Positions 8,959 through 16,660 of a stretch of 43,901 nt of DNA are shown here, one piece after another; positions within the stretch are counted from its first letter, which is position 1; each line of letters begins with the position of its first letter. The position numbers and the translations under genes are program-made. The stretch is from positions 116,008-159,908 of the forward strand of contig JAPPNE010000084.1 in NCBI GenBank assembly GCA_028818775.1, given 5' to 3'. The stretch is from Deltaproteobacteria bacterium (GTDB lineage: Bacteria > Desulfobacterota > Binatia > UBA9968 > JAJDTQ01). The notes under the pieces are model-generated. The model saw nothing but the letters and a program-made list of their open reading frames with translations, did not search any database and was not told where the DNA came from.

Positions 8959-10662
8959 CTAGTGCATACCCACCGGGTCTCCCCAGGTGAGGAGGCGCCG
9001 GGCCGCGAACGCTATCACCAGGGAGACCGCGATCAGCATGATGGAAAGCGCGTAGGCCTCTCCCACCTGCCCCTCCTGCCAGGCGAACCAGATCATGGTG
9101 CTCACCACCCGGTTTCCGGGGGTGGCCAGGAGGACCGCCGACGAGAGCTCCCGCAGGCTGTGAAGCGCCACCCACAGCCACAGGCTCACCAGCGCGGGAA
9201 GCACGATGGGCACCACGACCTTGCGCAGAGTCGCGCCCAGCGAGGCGCCGCAGGTGTAGGAGGCCTCCTCCAGCTCCTTATGGACCTGGACCTGGGCGGA
9301 GATCACCGCCCGGGAGCCGTAGGAGATGTAGCGGGTGACGTGGGCGATGACGATGACCCAGACGGTGCCGTAGACGCCCACGGGTATCGAGAGGTACATC
9401 AGGATCAGCGCGAAGCCGATGATCACCGACGGGATGGCGATAGGCGCGAAAGTCAGCAGGTTCAGGATTTTCCCGGTCCTGCCGCCGAACCGCACGATGA
9501 TCCAGCCCGCCACCACCGCCAGCACCGTGGTGGCGGTGGACGCCGCCACCACCAGCACGGCCGTGTTCTTGAACGCCGTCAGGGCGCCGTAACCCGTTAC
9601 CGCGTTGACGTAGTGCTTGACGGTGAGCTGCGGCACCAACTCCCAGGAAGGCGGCTGGTAGAACGTCAGCAGGCTGCCCCACGCCAACACCAGCAGCGGC
9701 AACACGACGGCCAGGCACATGTAGAGAAAAAAGAAACCGGACCCGACATACCTGGCGCGGCCCAGGTCGATCACCGCGGGACGGTAGCCGCGGCCGGTGA
9801 CGGTGGTGTACTTCTCGCCCGCCCCGAGCACCTTCAGGTAGAGATAGACGAGCACGCCGCTCAGCACCAGCACGCTCATGGCCAGGGCGCTGGCGGTGCC
9901 GTACTCCGGCAACTCGCCCATGGGAGGATGGATGGCCCAGAAGATCTTGGTGCTGAACACGAGGATGCCGGCCTGCATGCCGATGACGCCCGGTATCTCG
10001 AAGGCCTCGATGGAGATGATGAAGAACCAGATGAGGGCGGCGAAGAAAGCCGGATAGGTCAGCGGAAAGGTCACCCGGCACAGGGTCGTGAAGCGGCTGG
10101 CCCCCGAGATCATGCTGGCTTCCTCGAAAGCCGGGTCCATGTTGCGCAGCACCGGCACCAGCATGAGAAACACGGTGGGGACCATGGAAAGACCCATCAC
10201 GAACGACATCCCATAGAGGGTGAAGACGTTGAGGGGGCCTTCCCCTTCCATGCCGAGCAGCGCCCTGAGGACCATGTTGATGACGCCGATGCGCGGGTCG
10301 AGCAGCCGTTCCCAGCCGAGCGCCGCGATCATGGGCGGAAGCGCCATGGGCACCAGAATCAGGGCGTACATGAGATGCCGCCCCGGGGAGTTGGTGCGCT
10401 CCACCAGCCATGCCAGGGGCACCGCGAAGGCAAACCCGGTGAGGATGGAACCGGCGCCGAACAGCAGGGTGTTGAGGATCAGCTCATAGGTGCCGGGGTC
10501 GACGTAGATCTCGAAATAGTGGAACAGGGTAAGACCGCCGACCTCCATCAACGGCTCGCGCTGCAACGAGAAAAAGACCACCAGGAACAGCGGTACGACC
10601 ACGAGCCACGCCACCGCTCCCAAGGTAAGCCAGCCGAACAGATCCCGTTCGCTTGCGCGCAT
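8959..10662 (-). CDS. ABC transporter permease, two fused domains (iron/AEP type)
   Basis: 567-residue integral membrane protein with about twelve hydrophobic helices and two binding-protein-dependent permease domains in one chain, as in FbpB/SfuB-like ferric-iron and 2-aminoethylphosphonate permeases. Each half has its EAA coupling loop: EEASMISGASRFTTLCRV in the first, LEEASYTCGASLGATLRKV in the second, the latter ending in 'VPIVLPAL'. It lies 48 bases downstream of an amidohydrolase and in the same operon as an iron-type solute-binding protein. No ATPase subunit is encoded in this window, so the energy-coupling protein must be elsewhere or shared. The substrate may be an organic anion rather than iron, judging by the enzymes around it (inference). 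Confidence 0.92.
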   Translation of the reverse strand: MRASERDLFGWLTLGAVAWLVVVPLFLVVFFSLQREPLMEVGGLTLFHYFEIYVDPGTYELILNTLLFGAGSILTGFAFAVPLAWLVERTNSPGRHLMYALILVPMALPPMIAALGWERLLDPRIGVINMVLRALLGMEGEGPLNVFTLYGMSFVMGLSMVPTVFLMLVPVLRNMDPAFEEASMISGASRFTTLCRVTFPLTYPAFFAALIWFFIISIEAFEIPGVIGMQAGILVFSTKIFWAIHPPMGELPEYGTASALAMSVLVLSGVLVYLYLKVLGAGEKYTTVTGRGYRPAVIDLGRARYVGSGFFFLYMCLAVVLPLLVLAWGSLLTFYQPPSWELVPQLTVKHYVNAVTGYGALTAFKNTAVLVVAASTATTVLAVVAGWIIVRFGGRTGKILNLLTFAPIAIPSVIIGFALILMYLSIPVGVYGTVWVIVIAHVTRYISYGSRAVISAQVQVHKELEEASYTCGASLGATLRKVVVPIVLPALVSLWLWVALHSLRELSSAVLLATPGNRVVSTMIWFAWQEGQVGEAYALSIMLIAVSLVIAFAARRLLTWGDPVGMH

Positions 10663-10710
10663 GTCGAACTTGCGATGGGAGAGGACCGGACGTCTCCCGT
10701 CCCCTCCTTT

Positions 10711-11838
10711 CTATTGCCGGTTGTAGAGTCTGGCGCTGTTGTCCCAGAAGATCTTGCGCTTCGATGCGTCGCCGAGCCCATCGATCTTGAGAAAGCTGCT
10801 CACGGCGTCCGGCCACCTCGAATCAGCGTGCGGGTAATCCGTGGAGATGACGATGTTGTCGTCCCCGAGCCGCTCCACCACGTCCGTCACCAGGTCCTCT
10901 TCCACGTCCGTGGCGACAACGCATTGGCGCATGAAGTAGTCGCTCGGGTTCAGCGACAAGGGCTCGTCGCAAAGGTGTTGGCGCAACTCCCAACGCTCGT
11001 CGAGGCGGTAGAGCACCCACGGCAGCCAACTGCAGTTGCCTTCGAGGAACGCCACCTTGAGCCGCGGGAACCGCTCCAGCACGCCGCCGCCGCAAAAGCT
11101 TCCGACGGCCAGCATCAGCTCGATGGGATTCCGGTAGGTGTTGACCAGAAGCCCCTCGTTGGGAAAACCGTTGAACCGCTGCGCCACCTGGTCCATGCGC
11201 GGGGCCGCCGCCGGATGGAAGCAGATGGGCACGTTCAGGCGCTCCGCCTCGCGCCACAAGGGGTCGAAGTAGTACTCGTGAATGTGCCGGCCGTTGGCCG
11301 GCTCGGGCACGAGGCACAGCCCGGCGGCGCCCAGCTCGGTCACCGCGCGGCGCGCCTCGTCCACCGCCATGTCCACGTCGTGGAGCGTGATCAGCGCCGA
11401 TGCCTTGAGCCGCTCGGGATTCTCCTTGCAGAACTCAGCGCACCAGTCGTTCCAGGCCCGGCACAGGGCATTGGCGAACTCCGGCTCCAGGGTGTCGTCC
11501 GTGTGCAGCGGGAAGGTCCGGAACAGCACCGCGACATCCAGACCCTCCTCGTCCATGGCCTCGACCTGGGAAACCGCGTCGTAGTTCCGCTCCAGGGGCT
11601 TGGCGTAGCGGTGGGCCACGAGATCTTCGCCCGGAGTCACATTGGGCCGCGCCGTAACGCCCGACGGCCGTACCGGCGTGCCGTCGCCGTAGCTGAACTT
11701 GATCTGGCCGTGGCGCTTCCTCGGCTCGCCCCTGGGAATCCGGTCACCCCACTTGGGATCCATGTGCCTCAGATAGAGATCATGCGGCTCGAACACGTGC
11801 ATGTCGCTATCGAAAATCCTGAAGCCGTCTCGGGCCAT
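10711..11838 (-). CDS. Amidohydrolase_2 family metal-dependent hydrolase (copy 1)
   Basis: 375-residue TIM-barrel protein of the COG2159/Amidohydro_2 (ACMSD-like) group, whose members are hydrolases or non-oxidative decarboxylases using one divalent metal. The barrel starts FDSDMHVFEPHDLY with an Asp-x-Asp-x-His motif (Asp10, Asp12, His14) in place of the usual HxH. 'PICFHPAAAP' supplies the internal histidine, and GDDNIVISTDYPHADSRWP gives the C-terminal metal/general-base aspartate. 'EGNCSWLPWVLYRLDE' and 'KRKIFWDNSARLY' are subgroup signatures shared with the copies at 22823 and 31658. It lies between the solute-binding protein and permease genes, 61 and 48 bases away, suggesting it works on the transported compound. 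Substrate unknown. Confidence 0.92.
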   Translation of the reverse strand: MARDGFRIFDSDMHVFEPHDLYLRHMDPKWGDRIPRGEPRKRHGQIKFSYGDGTPVRPSGVTARPNVTPGEDLVAHRYAKPLERNYDAVSQVEAMDEEGLDVAVLFRTFPLHTDDTLEPEFANALCRAWNDWCAEFCKENPERLKASALITLHDVDMAVDEARRAVTELGAAGLCLVPEPANGRHIHEYYFDPLWREAERLNVPICFHPAAAPRMDQVAQRFNGFPNEGLLVNTYRNPIELMLAVGSFCGGGVLERFPRLKVAFLEGNCSWLPWVLYRLDERWELRQHLCDEPLSLNPSDYFMRQCVVATDVEEDLVTDVVERLGDDNIVISTDYPHADSRWPDAVSSFLKIDGLGDASKRKIFWDNSARLYNRQ

Positions 11839-11899
11839 GCGTAAGGACTCCTTCCCCGTCTCGGGTCCGTATCCGGAGCAGCGGCAAAACCGTGGGGCG

Positions 11900-12922
11900 C
11901 TAGTGCCCCGTCAGGATCTTGCGCACGGCCTTTCGCCACCCTTTGAGCTCCTTGGCTTCCGCCATGGTGGGGGCATTCCACACCAACTGCACACCGGCCC
12001 TCCGCACCATCTTCGCCGCGTCGGTCTGGGCGCTCTTGCCCAACTGGCTCCGGAACGACACTTCCTCCATGAGCCGCGACGCTTCCTGGGTGCCAAGGTA
12101 GCCGGTCAACAGCTTGGCCGCGTTGGGATGGCGGACCTTCTTCACCGCTATGGAGAAGAACCGCGTCACCGACATGGGCGAGATCCACACAAAGTCCACC
12201 GGCGCCTTTTCCTTCACCTTGGCTCGAAAAACGCGATCGAACTGGATCAGCGCCAACGGGGCCTGCCCCGCCACCAGCGCCTCCAGGGTCTGGGGGCCGC
12301 CGCGGGGCTGCACGATGGGGTCTTGGGCCTTGAACTTCTTGGTGTATTCCAGGACTTTCTCCAGGCCCCAGACAGGCACAAGGTCTCCGAAAGGATAGCC
12401 CCGCCCGACGACGATGATCTTCCTGCCCTTCCACTTGGGGTCCAGCAACCCTTCCCAGGTGGTGGGCACCTGATCCTTCGAGACCAGATTCGTGTTGAAC
12501 CCCAGGACTCGCGTCAGGTCGAACCAGGGCACGAGCCGGTCGCCGAAAGAGATCTCGTCCTTGGCGATACCGAACTCGTGGTACGCGAAGGGCGCCAGGA
12601 GGTCCTTCTTGAGGAGAAGCTCGGCCGAGGTGGTAGTGGCCTGGGCGACCTCATAGGTGGCCCTGCCCACCCGCGTCTCGAGCTGTATCTTGGCGGACGC
12701 GTCGGACCCCGTGGACGGGATGTGGTTGACCTGGATCCCGGGGAACCGCTTGTTGAAACCCGCGATCTGCGCCTTGAGCGCGGAAGGGGGCGAGCCCGCG
12801 GCCATCACGACCTGGCCTTCCTTCTTCGCCTTTTCGTAGAGGGCCTTGACATTGTCCTGTGCAGAGGCTCCGCTCGCCGCCGCAAGGACACCACAGATAA
12901 TGAGCGCCATGATCCAATGCAT
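11900..12922 (-). CDS. Iron(III)-type ABC solute-binding protein
   Basis: 340-residue extracellular solute-binding protein (type II periplasmic fold, FbpA/AfuA/PotD-like). The signal peptide is clear: MHWIMALIICGVLAAAS, then GASA before the predicted cleavage near residue 21. Mature features include 'VVMAAGSPPSALKAQIAGFNKRFPGIQV', 'ETRVGRATYEVAQ', 'GLLDPKWKGRKI' and a C-terminal 'RHPNAAKLLTGYL'. These are typical of the family that partners with two-domain permeases such as the one at 8959. The start at 12922 is favoured by GGAAAGGAG just upstream; the frame is open for another kilobase only because it shadows the CoA-transferase gene. It probably delivers substrate to the permease of the same operon. 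Confidence 0.93.
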   Translation of the reverse strand: MHWIMALIICGVLAAASGASAQDNVKALYEKAKKEGQVVMAAGSPPSALKAQIAGFNKRFPGIQVNHIPSTGSDASAKIQLETRVGRATYEVAQATTTSAELLLKKDLLAPFAYHEFGIAKDEISFGDRLVPWFDLTRVLGFNTNLVSKDQVPTTWEGLLDPKWKGRKIIVVGRGYPFGDLVPVWGLEKVLEYTKKFKAQDPIVQPRGGPQTLEALVAGQAPLALIQFDRVFRAKVKEKAPVDFVWISPMSVTRFFSIAVKKVRHPNAAKLLTGYLGTQEASRLMEEVSFRSQLGKSAQTDAAKMVRRAGVQLVWNAPTMAEAKELKGWRKAVRKILTGH

Positions 12923-13002
12923 CTCGCTCTCCTTTCCTGGTCGACCTCTGCCCGGCACGTCATGAAAGCTGGCCCGCCCATAACACAGGCCGGGAAACAG
13001 GG

Positions 13003-14184
13003 TCAAGTCGTGCCCGCTTCCGCCAATTGATCGATCCGTTCCCGGCTGTAGCCCAATTCGCGGAGAATCTCCGCGGTGTGCTCGCCCAACTCCGGCGGCA
13101 GCGCCGAAACCTGGGCCGGCGTCTCGCTCAGGTTGACGCCGCTTCGCACGGTGTGCATCTTGCCGTGCTTGGGATGCCGCAGTTCCATGATGCGGTCGAG
13201 ATGCTGCACCTGGGGGTCGCCGAACACTTCGTCGAGTCGGTTGATGGGGGCGTTGGCCACGTCGTTGCGGCTCAGCGCCTCCAGCCAGTGCGCCCGGGGT
13301 TTGGCGCGGACGGTCTCCTGCAACAGCGCCTTGAGGTCGTCGTAGTTTGCGAGACGGTCCTGGTGCTCGCGGAACCGGGGGTCGTCCGCCAGTTCGGGAC
13401 GCTCGATGGCGCGGGTGAGGCCCACGAAGAACTTGTTGAGATGGGAAAGATGGACGACGAACGGGAGGCCGTCCCCGGCCAGCAGCGCGTACACGCCGGC
13501 GGAACGGCCCCGGCTCTCCACGTTGGGGATGTCTCCCGTAGCGAAGTACTGGATGATGCTGCGCCCGATGAACGCCATGGAGGCCTCCATGAGGGAGGTC
13601 TCTACCTTCTGGCCCTTGCCGGTCTTTTCCCGCGCCATCAGGGCGGTGAGAACGCCGTAGCAGGCGAACATGCCGCCCAGGTGGTCCGAGAAGGCGAGGC
13701 CCGGCGGCGCCGGGTTTTGCGGGTCGATGATCTGGCTCAGCAGGCCGCTCAGGCACTGCCCGAGTGTGTCGAAACCCGGCTTTTCGCGGTAAGGACCGGT
13801 TTGCCCGAACGCGGAAATGCCGCAGTAGATCAGGCGCGGGTTCAGTTGGCTCAGGCGTTCGTAGCCGAGTTCCAGCCGGTCCATCACCCCCGGCCGGTAG
13901 TTCTCGATGACGACGTCGGCTTCCTCCACCATGCGAAGAAAGACCTCCTTGCCTTCCGCATGGCGCAGGTTGAGCGTCATGGCCCGCTTGTTGCGGTTGT
14001 AGCTGCGGAACAACGGGCTGTACATGCGCGGCTCCCTGCCCCACTTCCGGAAGGGGTCGCCGCCGTTCGTGTTCTCTATCTTCACCACCGCCGCCCCCAT
14101 GTCCGCCAGCAGCATGGCCGCGAACGGGCCGGCGATGTAGTTGCTGAGATCGAGTATCCTGATGCCGTCAAGGGCCTGTGCCAT
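13003..14184 (-). CDS. CaiB/BaiF family CoA-transferase (class III)
   Basis: 393-residue type III CoA-transferase, related to formyl-CoA:oxalate CoA-transferase and carnitine CoA-transferases, which moves CoA between carboxylic acids through an aspartyl-CoA thioester. The opening ALDGIRILDLSNYIAGPFA, 'LLADMGAAVVKIE', 'NRNKRAMTLNL' and 'VVIENYRPGVMDRLGL-like' segments are diagnostic, and Asp167 in LAFSDHLGGMFA matches the catalytic aspartate (169 in Frc). GGAGGAAG precedes the ATG. It is the first gene of the minus-strand operon, transcribed from the divergent promoter at 14222-14251, and probably activates or recycles the CoA ester of an acid made or imported by its neighbours. Confidence 0.94.
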   Translation of the reverse strand: MAQALDGIRILDLSNYIAGPFAAMLLADMGAAVVKIENTNGGDPFRKWGREPRMYSPLFRSYNRNKRAMTLNLRHAEGKEVFLRMVEEADVVIENYRPGVMDRLELGYERLSQLNPRLIYCGISAFGQTGPYREKPGFDTLGQCLSGLLSQIIDPQNPAPPGLAFSDHLGGMFACYGVLTALMAREKTGKGQKVETSLMEASMAFIGRSIIQYFATGDIPNVESRGRSAGVYALLAGDGLPFVVHLSHLNKFFVGLTRAIERPELADDPRFREHQDRLANYDDLKALLQETVRAKPRAHWLEALSRNDVANAPINRLDEVFGDPQVQHLDRIMELRHPKHGKMHTVRSGVNLSETPAQVSALPPELGEHTAEILRELGYSRERIDQLAEAGTT

Positions 14185-14221
14185 ACCTGCTTCCTCCTTC
14201 GATGATGCGGCCGTGGCTTCC

Positions 14222-14251
14222 TTTATAGGAACCTCGGGGCGGGCGAGTCAA
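14222..14251 (-). promoter_or_regulatory. Promoter of the CoA-transferase operon
   Basis: On the minus strand, -35 TTGACT (14251-14246), an 18-base spacer and -10 TATAAA (14227-14222) read toward the CoA-transferase ATG at 14184. The -35 box is the left arm of the inverted repeat GAGTCAA-N7-TTGACTC (14245-14265). Confidence 0.6.
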
Positions 14252-14265
14252 AGGCGTCTTGACTC
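14245..14265. promoter_or_regulatory. Operator-like palindrome joining two divergent promoters
   Basis: Perfect inverted repeat with 7-base arms, GAGTCAA (14245-14251) and TTGACTC (14259-14265), around AGGCGTC. Each arm contains the -35 hexamer of one of the two divergent promoters. A single dimeric regulator bound here would cover both, so joint control of the two operons is likely (inference). A related palindrome is at 25312-25326. Confidence 0.5.
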
Positions 14266-14286
14266 ACGGCGGGACTAGGATGTATT
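14259..14286 (+). promoter_or_regulatory. Promoter of the tandem amidohydrolase operon
   Basis: -35 TTGACT (14259-14264), a 16-base spacer and -10 TGTATT (14281-14286, 4 of 6) lie 40 bases before the ATG at 14327. Its -35 is the right arm of the palindrome at 14245-14265. Confidence 0.5.
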
Positions 14287-14326
14287 CGGGTTTCAGCAGT
14301 CGAACGGCTCCCCAAGGGAGATCATG

Positions 14327-15460
14327 ATGAAGAACGGACTCAAGATCATCGACTCCGACATGCACATTCAGGAGCCTCCGGATATTTGGGAGAATTATGT
14401 CGACGCTCCGTTCAAGCAGCACGCCCCGCGAGTCGTCAAGGTCCCGAGCAGCGGCGATTTCAACTTGCACCTGGTGAACGGCAGGGAAGCGCGCCACAAG
14501 AGCCCGTCCCTGGCGGCCGACGCTCGCATGATCGGCGGGCGCCGGAACGAGAGTCCGGACGCGGTCGACTTCGCGCGCAAACAGGGTTTCAACCCCAAGT
14601 CCCAACTGGAAGCCATGGACATCGAGGGGCTGGACGTGGCGGTACTGTTCCCCACCGCCTGCCTGCACATCATGACCATGCCGGACATGGACCCGCTTCT
14701 GGCGGAGGCCATCTGCCGGGCCTACAACAACTGGCTGTACGACTTCTGCCGGGAAGACCCGGCGCGAATGAAGGGCGCCGCCCTCTTGCCGCCCCACGAC
14801 GTATCCCTGGCGGTGAGGGAAGCCCGCCGCGCCGTGAAGGAGCTGGGCTTTGTCTCCGCCTTCCTGCGGGCGACCCCCCTGCCCGGAGACACTTGGTTCA
14901 GCTTGTACTGGGAGCCCTTGTGGGCGGAGCTGGAGGACCTGGGCGTCCCCGTGGGTTTCCACGAATGCACGAACTCCGGGTACTACCCTCACATCGAGCG
15001 CTTCGGCCGGAGCAATCGCCTGATGCGCCACATTTGCAGTCATGTCACCGGCCAGATGGTCACGATGGTGGACATCATCCTGGGCGGCGTGCTGGAACGT
15101 TTCCCCAAGCTCAAGGTGGCCTTCCTGGAATGCAACTGCGGCTGGACGCCGTCGTGGCTGGGCCGCATGGATACCCACTACAGTCAGTTGGGGGCCGCGG
15201 ACACCCCCATGCTGACCATGAAGCCGAGCGAGTACTTCAAGCGCCAGTGCGTGGTCGGTTGCGAAGGTGAAGAGCGGGAGGTGGGCTCGGTCATACAGCT
15301 CATGGGCGATGACAACATCGTCTTCTCCACCGACTACCCCCACAGCGACTCCGAGTTTCCCCACGCGGTAGACGCCTTCATGCAGCAGGAGCTGCCGGTG
15401 GAGCACGCCCGCAAGATCCTGTGGGACAACTGCGCCAAGTTCTACGGTATCGAGGCGTAA
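14327..15460 (+). CDS. Amidohydrolase_2 family protein (tandem copy 2)
   Basis: 377-residue COG2159-type metal-dependent hydrolase or decarboxylase. The first strand IIDSDMHIQEPPDIW gives Asp9-x-Asp11-x-His13; 'VGFHECTNSGYYPHIERF' provides a central histidine, and GDDNIVFSTDYPHSDSEFP the late aspartate. The ending is 'KILWDNCAKFYGI'. I choose the second of two consecutive ATGs (14324, 14327): AAGGGAG ends 6 bases before it, and the downstream twin starts at the same residue. The gene 18 bases downstream is a near-identical duplicate (about 50 differences by eye). First gene of an operon with the LLM monooxygenase and VOC protein. Substrate unknown. Confidence 0.92.
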   Translation: MKNGLKIIDSDMHIQEPPDIWENYVDAPFKQHAPRVVKVPSSGDFNLHLVNGREARHKSPSLAADARMIGGRRNESPDAVDFARKQGFNPKSQLEAMDIEGLDVAVLFPTACLHIMTMPDMDPLLAEAICRAYNNWLYDFCREDPARMKGAALLPPHDVSLAVREARRAVKELGFVSAFLRATPLPGDTWFSLYWEPLWAELEDLGVPVGFHECTNSGYYPHIERFGRSNRLMRHICSHVTGQMVTMVDIILGGVLERFPKLKVAFLECNCGWTPSWLGRMDTHYSQLGAADTPMLTMKPSEYFKRQCVVGCEGEEREVGSVIQLMGDDNIVFSTDYPHSDSEFPHAVDAFMQQELPVEHARKILWDNCAKFYGIEA

Positions 15461-15478
15461 ACGGAAGGGAGCATCCCG

Positions 15479-16615
15479 ATGAAGAACGGTCTCAAGATTA
15501 TCGATTCCGACATGCACATCATGGAACCGCCGGACCTCTGGGAGAACTACGTCGACGCGCCCTTCAAGCAGCATGCGCCACGCGTGGTGAACGTCCCCAG
15601 CCGGGGCGATTTCAATCTGCTGCTGCTGGACGGGAAGGAGCCCCGGGCCAAGAGCCCGTCGCTGGCCAATGACGCGCGCATGATCGGCAAGCGGCGCGCG
15701 TCCACCCGCGAGGACGTGATCAGCTTCGCCCGCGACCAGGGATTCAACGCCAAGTCCCAGCTCGAGGCCATGGACATCGAGGGGCTGGACGTGGCGGTGC
15801 TGTTCCCCACCGCGTGCCTGCACATCATGACCGTGCCCGACATGGATCCGCTCCTGGCTGAGGCCATCTGCCGCGCCTACAACAACTGGCTCTACGACTT
15901 CTGTCAGCAGGACCCCGCGCGACTCAAGGGCGCCGCCATGCTGCCGCCCCACGACGTGTCCCTGGCGGTGCGGGAAGCACGGCGCGCGGCCAACGACCTC
16001 GGGTTCGTGACGGCCTTCCTGCGGGCCACGCCGCTCCCCGGCGACACGTGGTTCGGGCTCTACTGGGAGCCGCTGTGGGCGGAGCTGGAGGAGTTGGGAA
16101 TGCCCGTGGGATTCCACGAGTGCACCAACTCCGGCTACTACCCGCACATCGAGCGCTTCGGCCAGAACAACCGCCTCATGCGCCACATCTGCAGCCACGT
16201 CACGGGCCAGATGGTGACCATGGTGGACATCATCGTGGGCGGGGTGCTGGAACGCTTCCCCGAGCTGAAGGTAGCTTTCCTGGAGTGCAACTGCGGCTGG
16301 GCGCCGGCCTGGCTGAGCCGCATGGACACCCACTGGAGCCAGTTGGGCGGCGCGGACGCGCCCATGCTCACCATGAAACCCAGCGAGTACTTCAAGCGCC
16401 AGTGCGTGGTCGGGTGCGAGGGGGAGGAACGCGAGGTGGGCTCGGTCATCCAGCTCATGGGCGACGACAACATCGTCTTCTCCACCGACTACCCGCACAG
16501 CGACTCGGAGTTCCCCCACGCCGTGGACTCTTTCATGCAGCAGGAGCTGCCGGTGGAGCACGCGCGCAAGATCCTGTGGGACAACTGCGTGAACTTCTAC
16601 GGCATCGACGCGTAG
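15479..16615 (+). CDS. Amidohydrolase_2 family protein (tandem copy 3)
   Basis: 378-residue twin of the preceding gene with the same Asp-x-Asp-x-His start (IIDSDMHIMEPPDLW), 'VGFHECTNSGYYPHIERFG' and GDDNIVFSTDYPHSDSEFP motifs. Changes relative to copy 2 are spread through the protein and concentrate around residues 50-85, while the active-site segments and the last 100 residues are nearly unchanged. Both copies therefore look functional and under purifying selection rather than one decaying. AAGGGAG precedes the ATG by 8 bases. The LLM monooxygenase starts 45 bases after the stop. Heteromeric assembly of the two products is possible but is only a guess. Confidence 0.92.
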   Translation: MKNGLKIIDSDMHIMEPPDLWENYVDAPFKQHAPRVVNVPSRGDFNLLLLDGKEPRAKSPSLANDARMIGKRRASTREDVISFARDQGFNAKSQLEAMDIEGLDVAVLFPTACLHIMTVPDMDPLLAEAICRAYNNWLYDFCQQDPARLKGAAMLPPHDVSLAVREARRAANDLGFVTAFLRATPLPGDTWFGLYWEPLWAELEELGMPVGFHECTNSGYYPHIERFGQNNRLMRHICSHVTGQMVTMVDIIVGGVLERFPELKVAFLECNCGWAPAWLSRMDTHWSQLGGADAPMLTMKPSEYFKRQCVVGCEGEEREVGSVIQLMGDDNIVFSTDYPHSDSEFPHAVDSFMQQELPVEHARKILWDNCVNFYGIDA

Positions 16616-16660
16616 GTTTCCGCGACACCAAAACCCGGCGAGGAAGGGAGGCGTTCCCGC

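Noticed and set aside
8962-11844. 960-codon plus-strand open frame
   Set aside because: Antisense of the ABC permease and amidohydrolase, very rich in His, Arg and Gln; no family pattern.
11900-14044. Fusion of the solute-binding protein with an N-terminal extension of 374 residues
   Set aside because: The extension is a shadow frame of the CoA-transferase; a signal peptide and a good ribosome site fix the true start at 12922.
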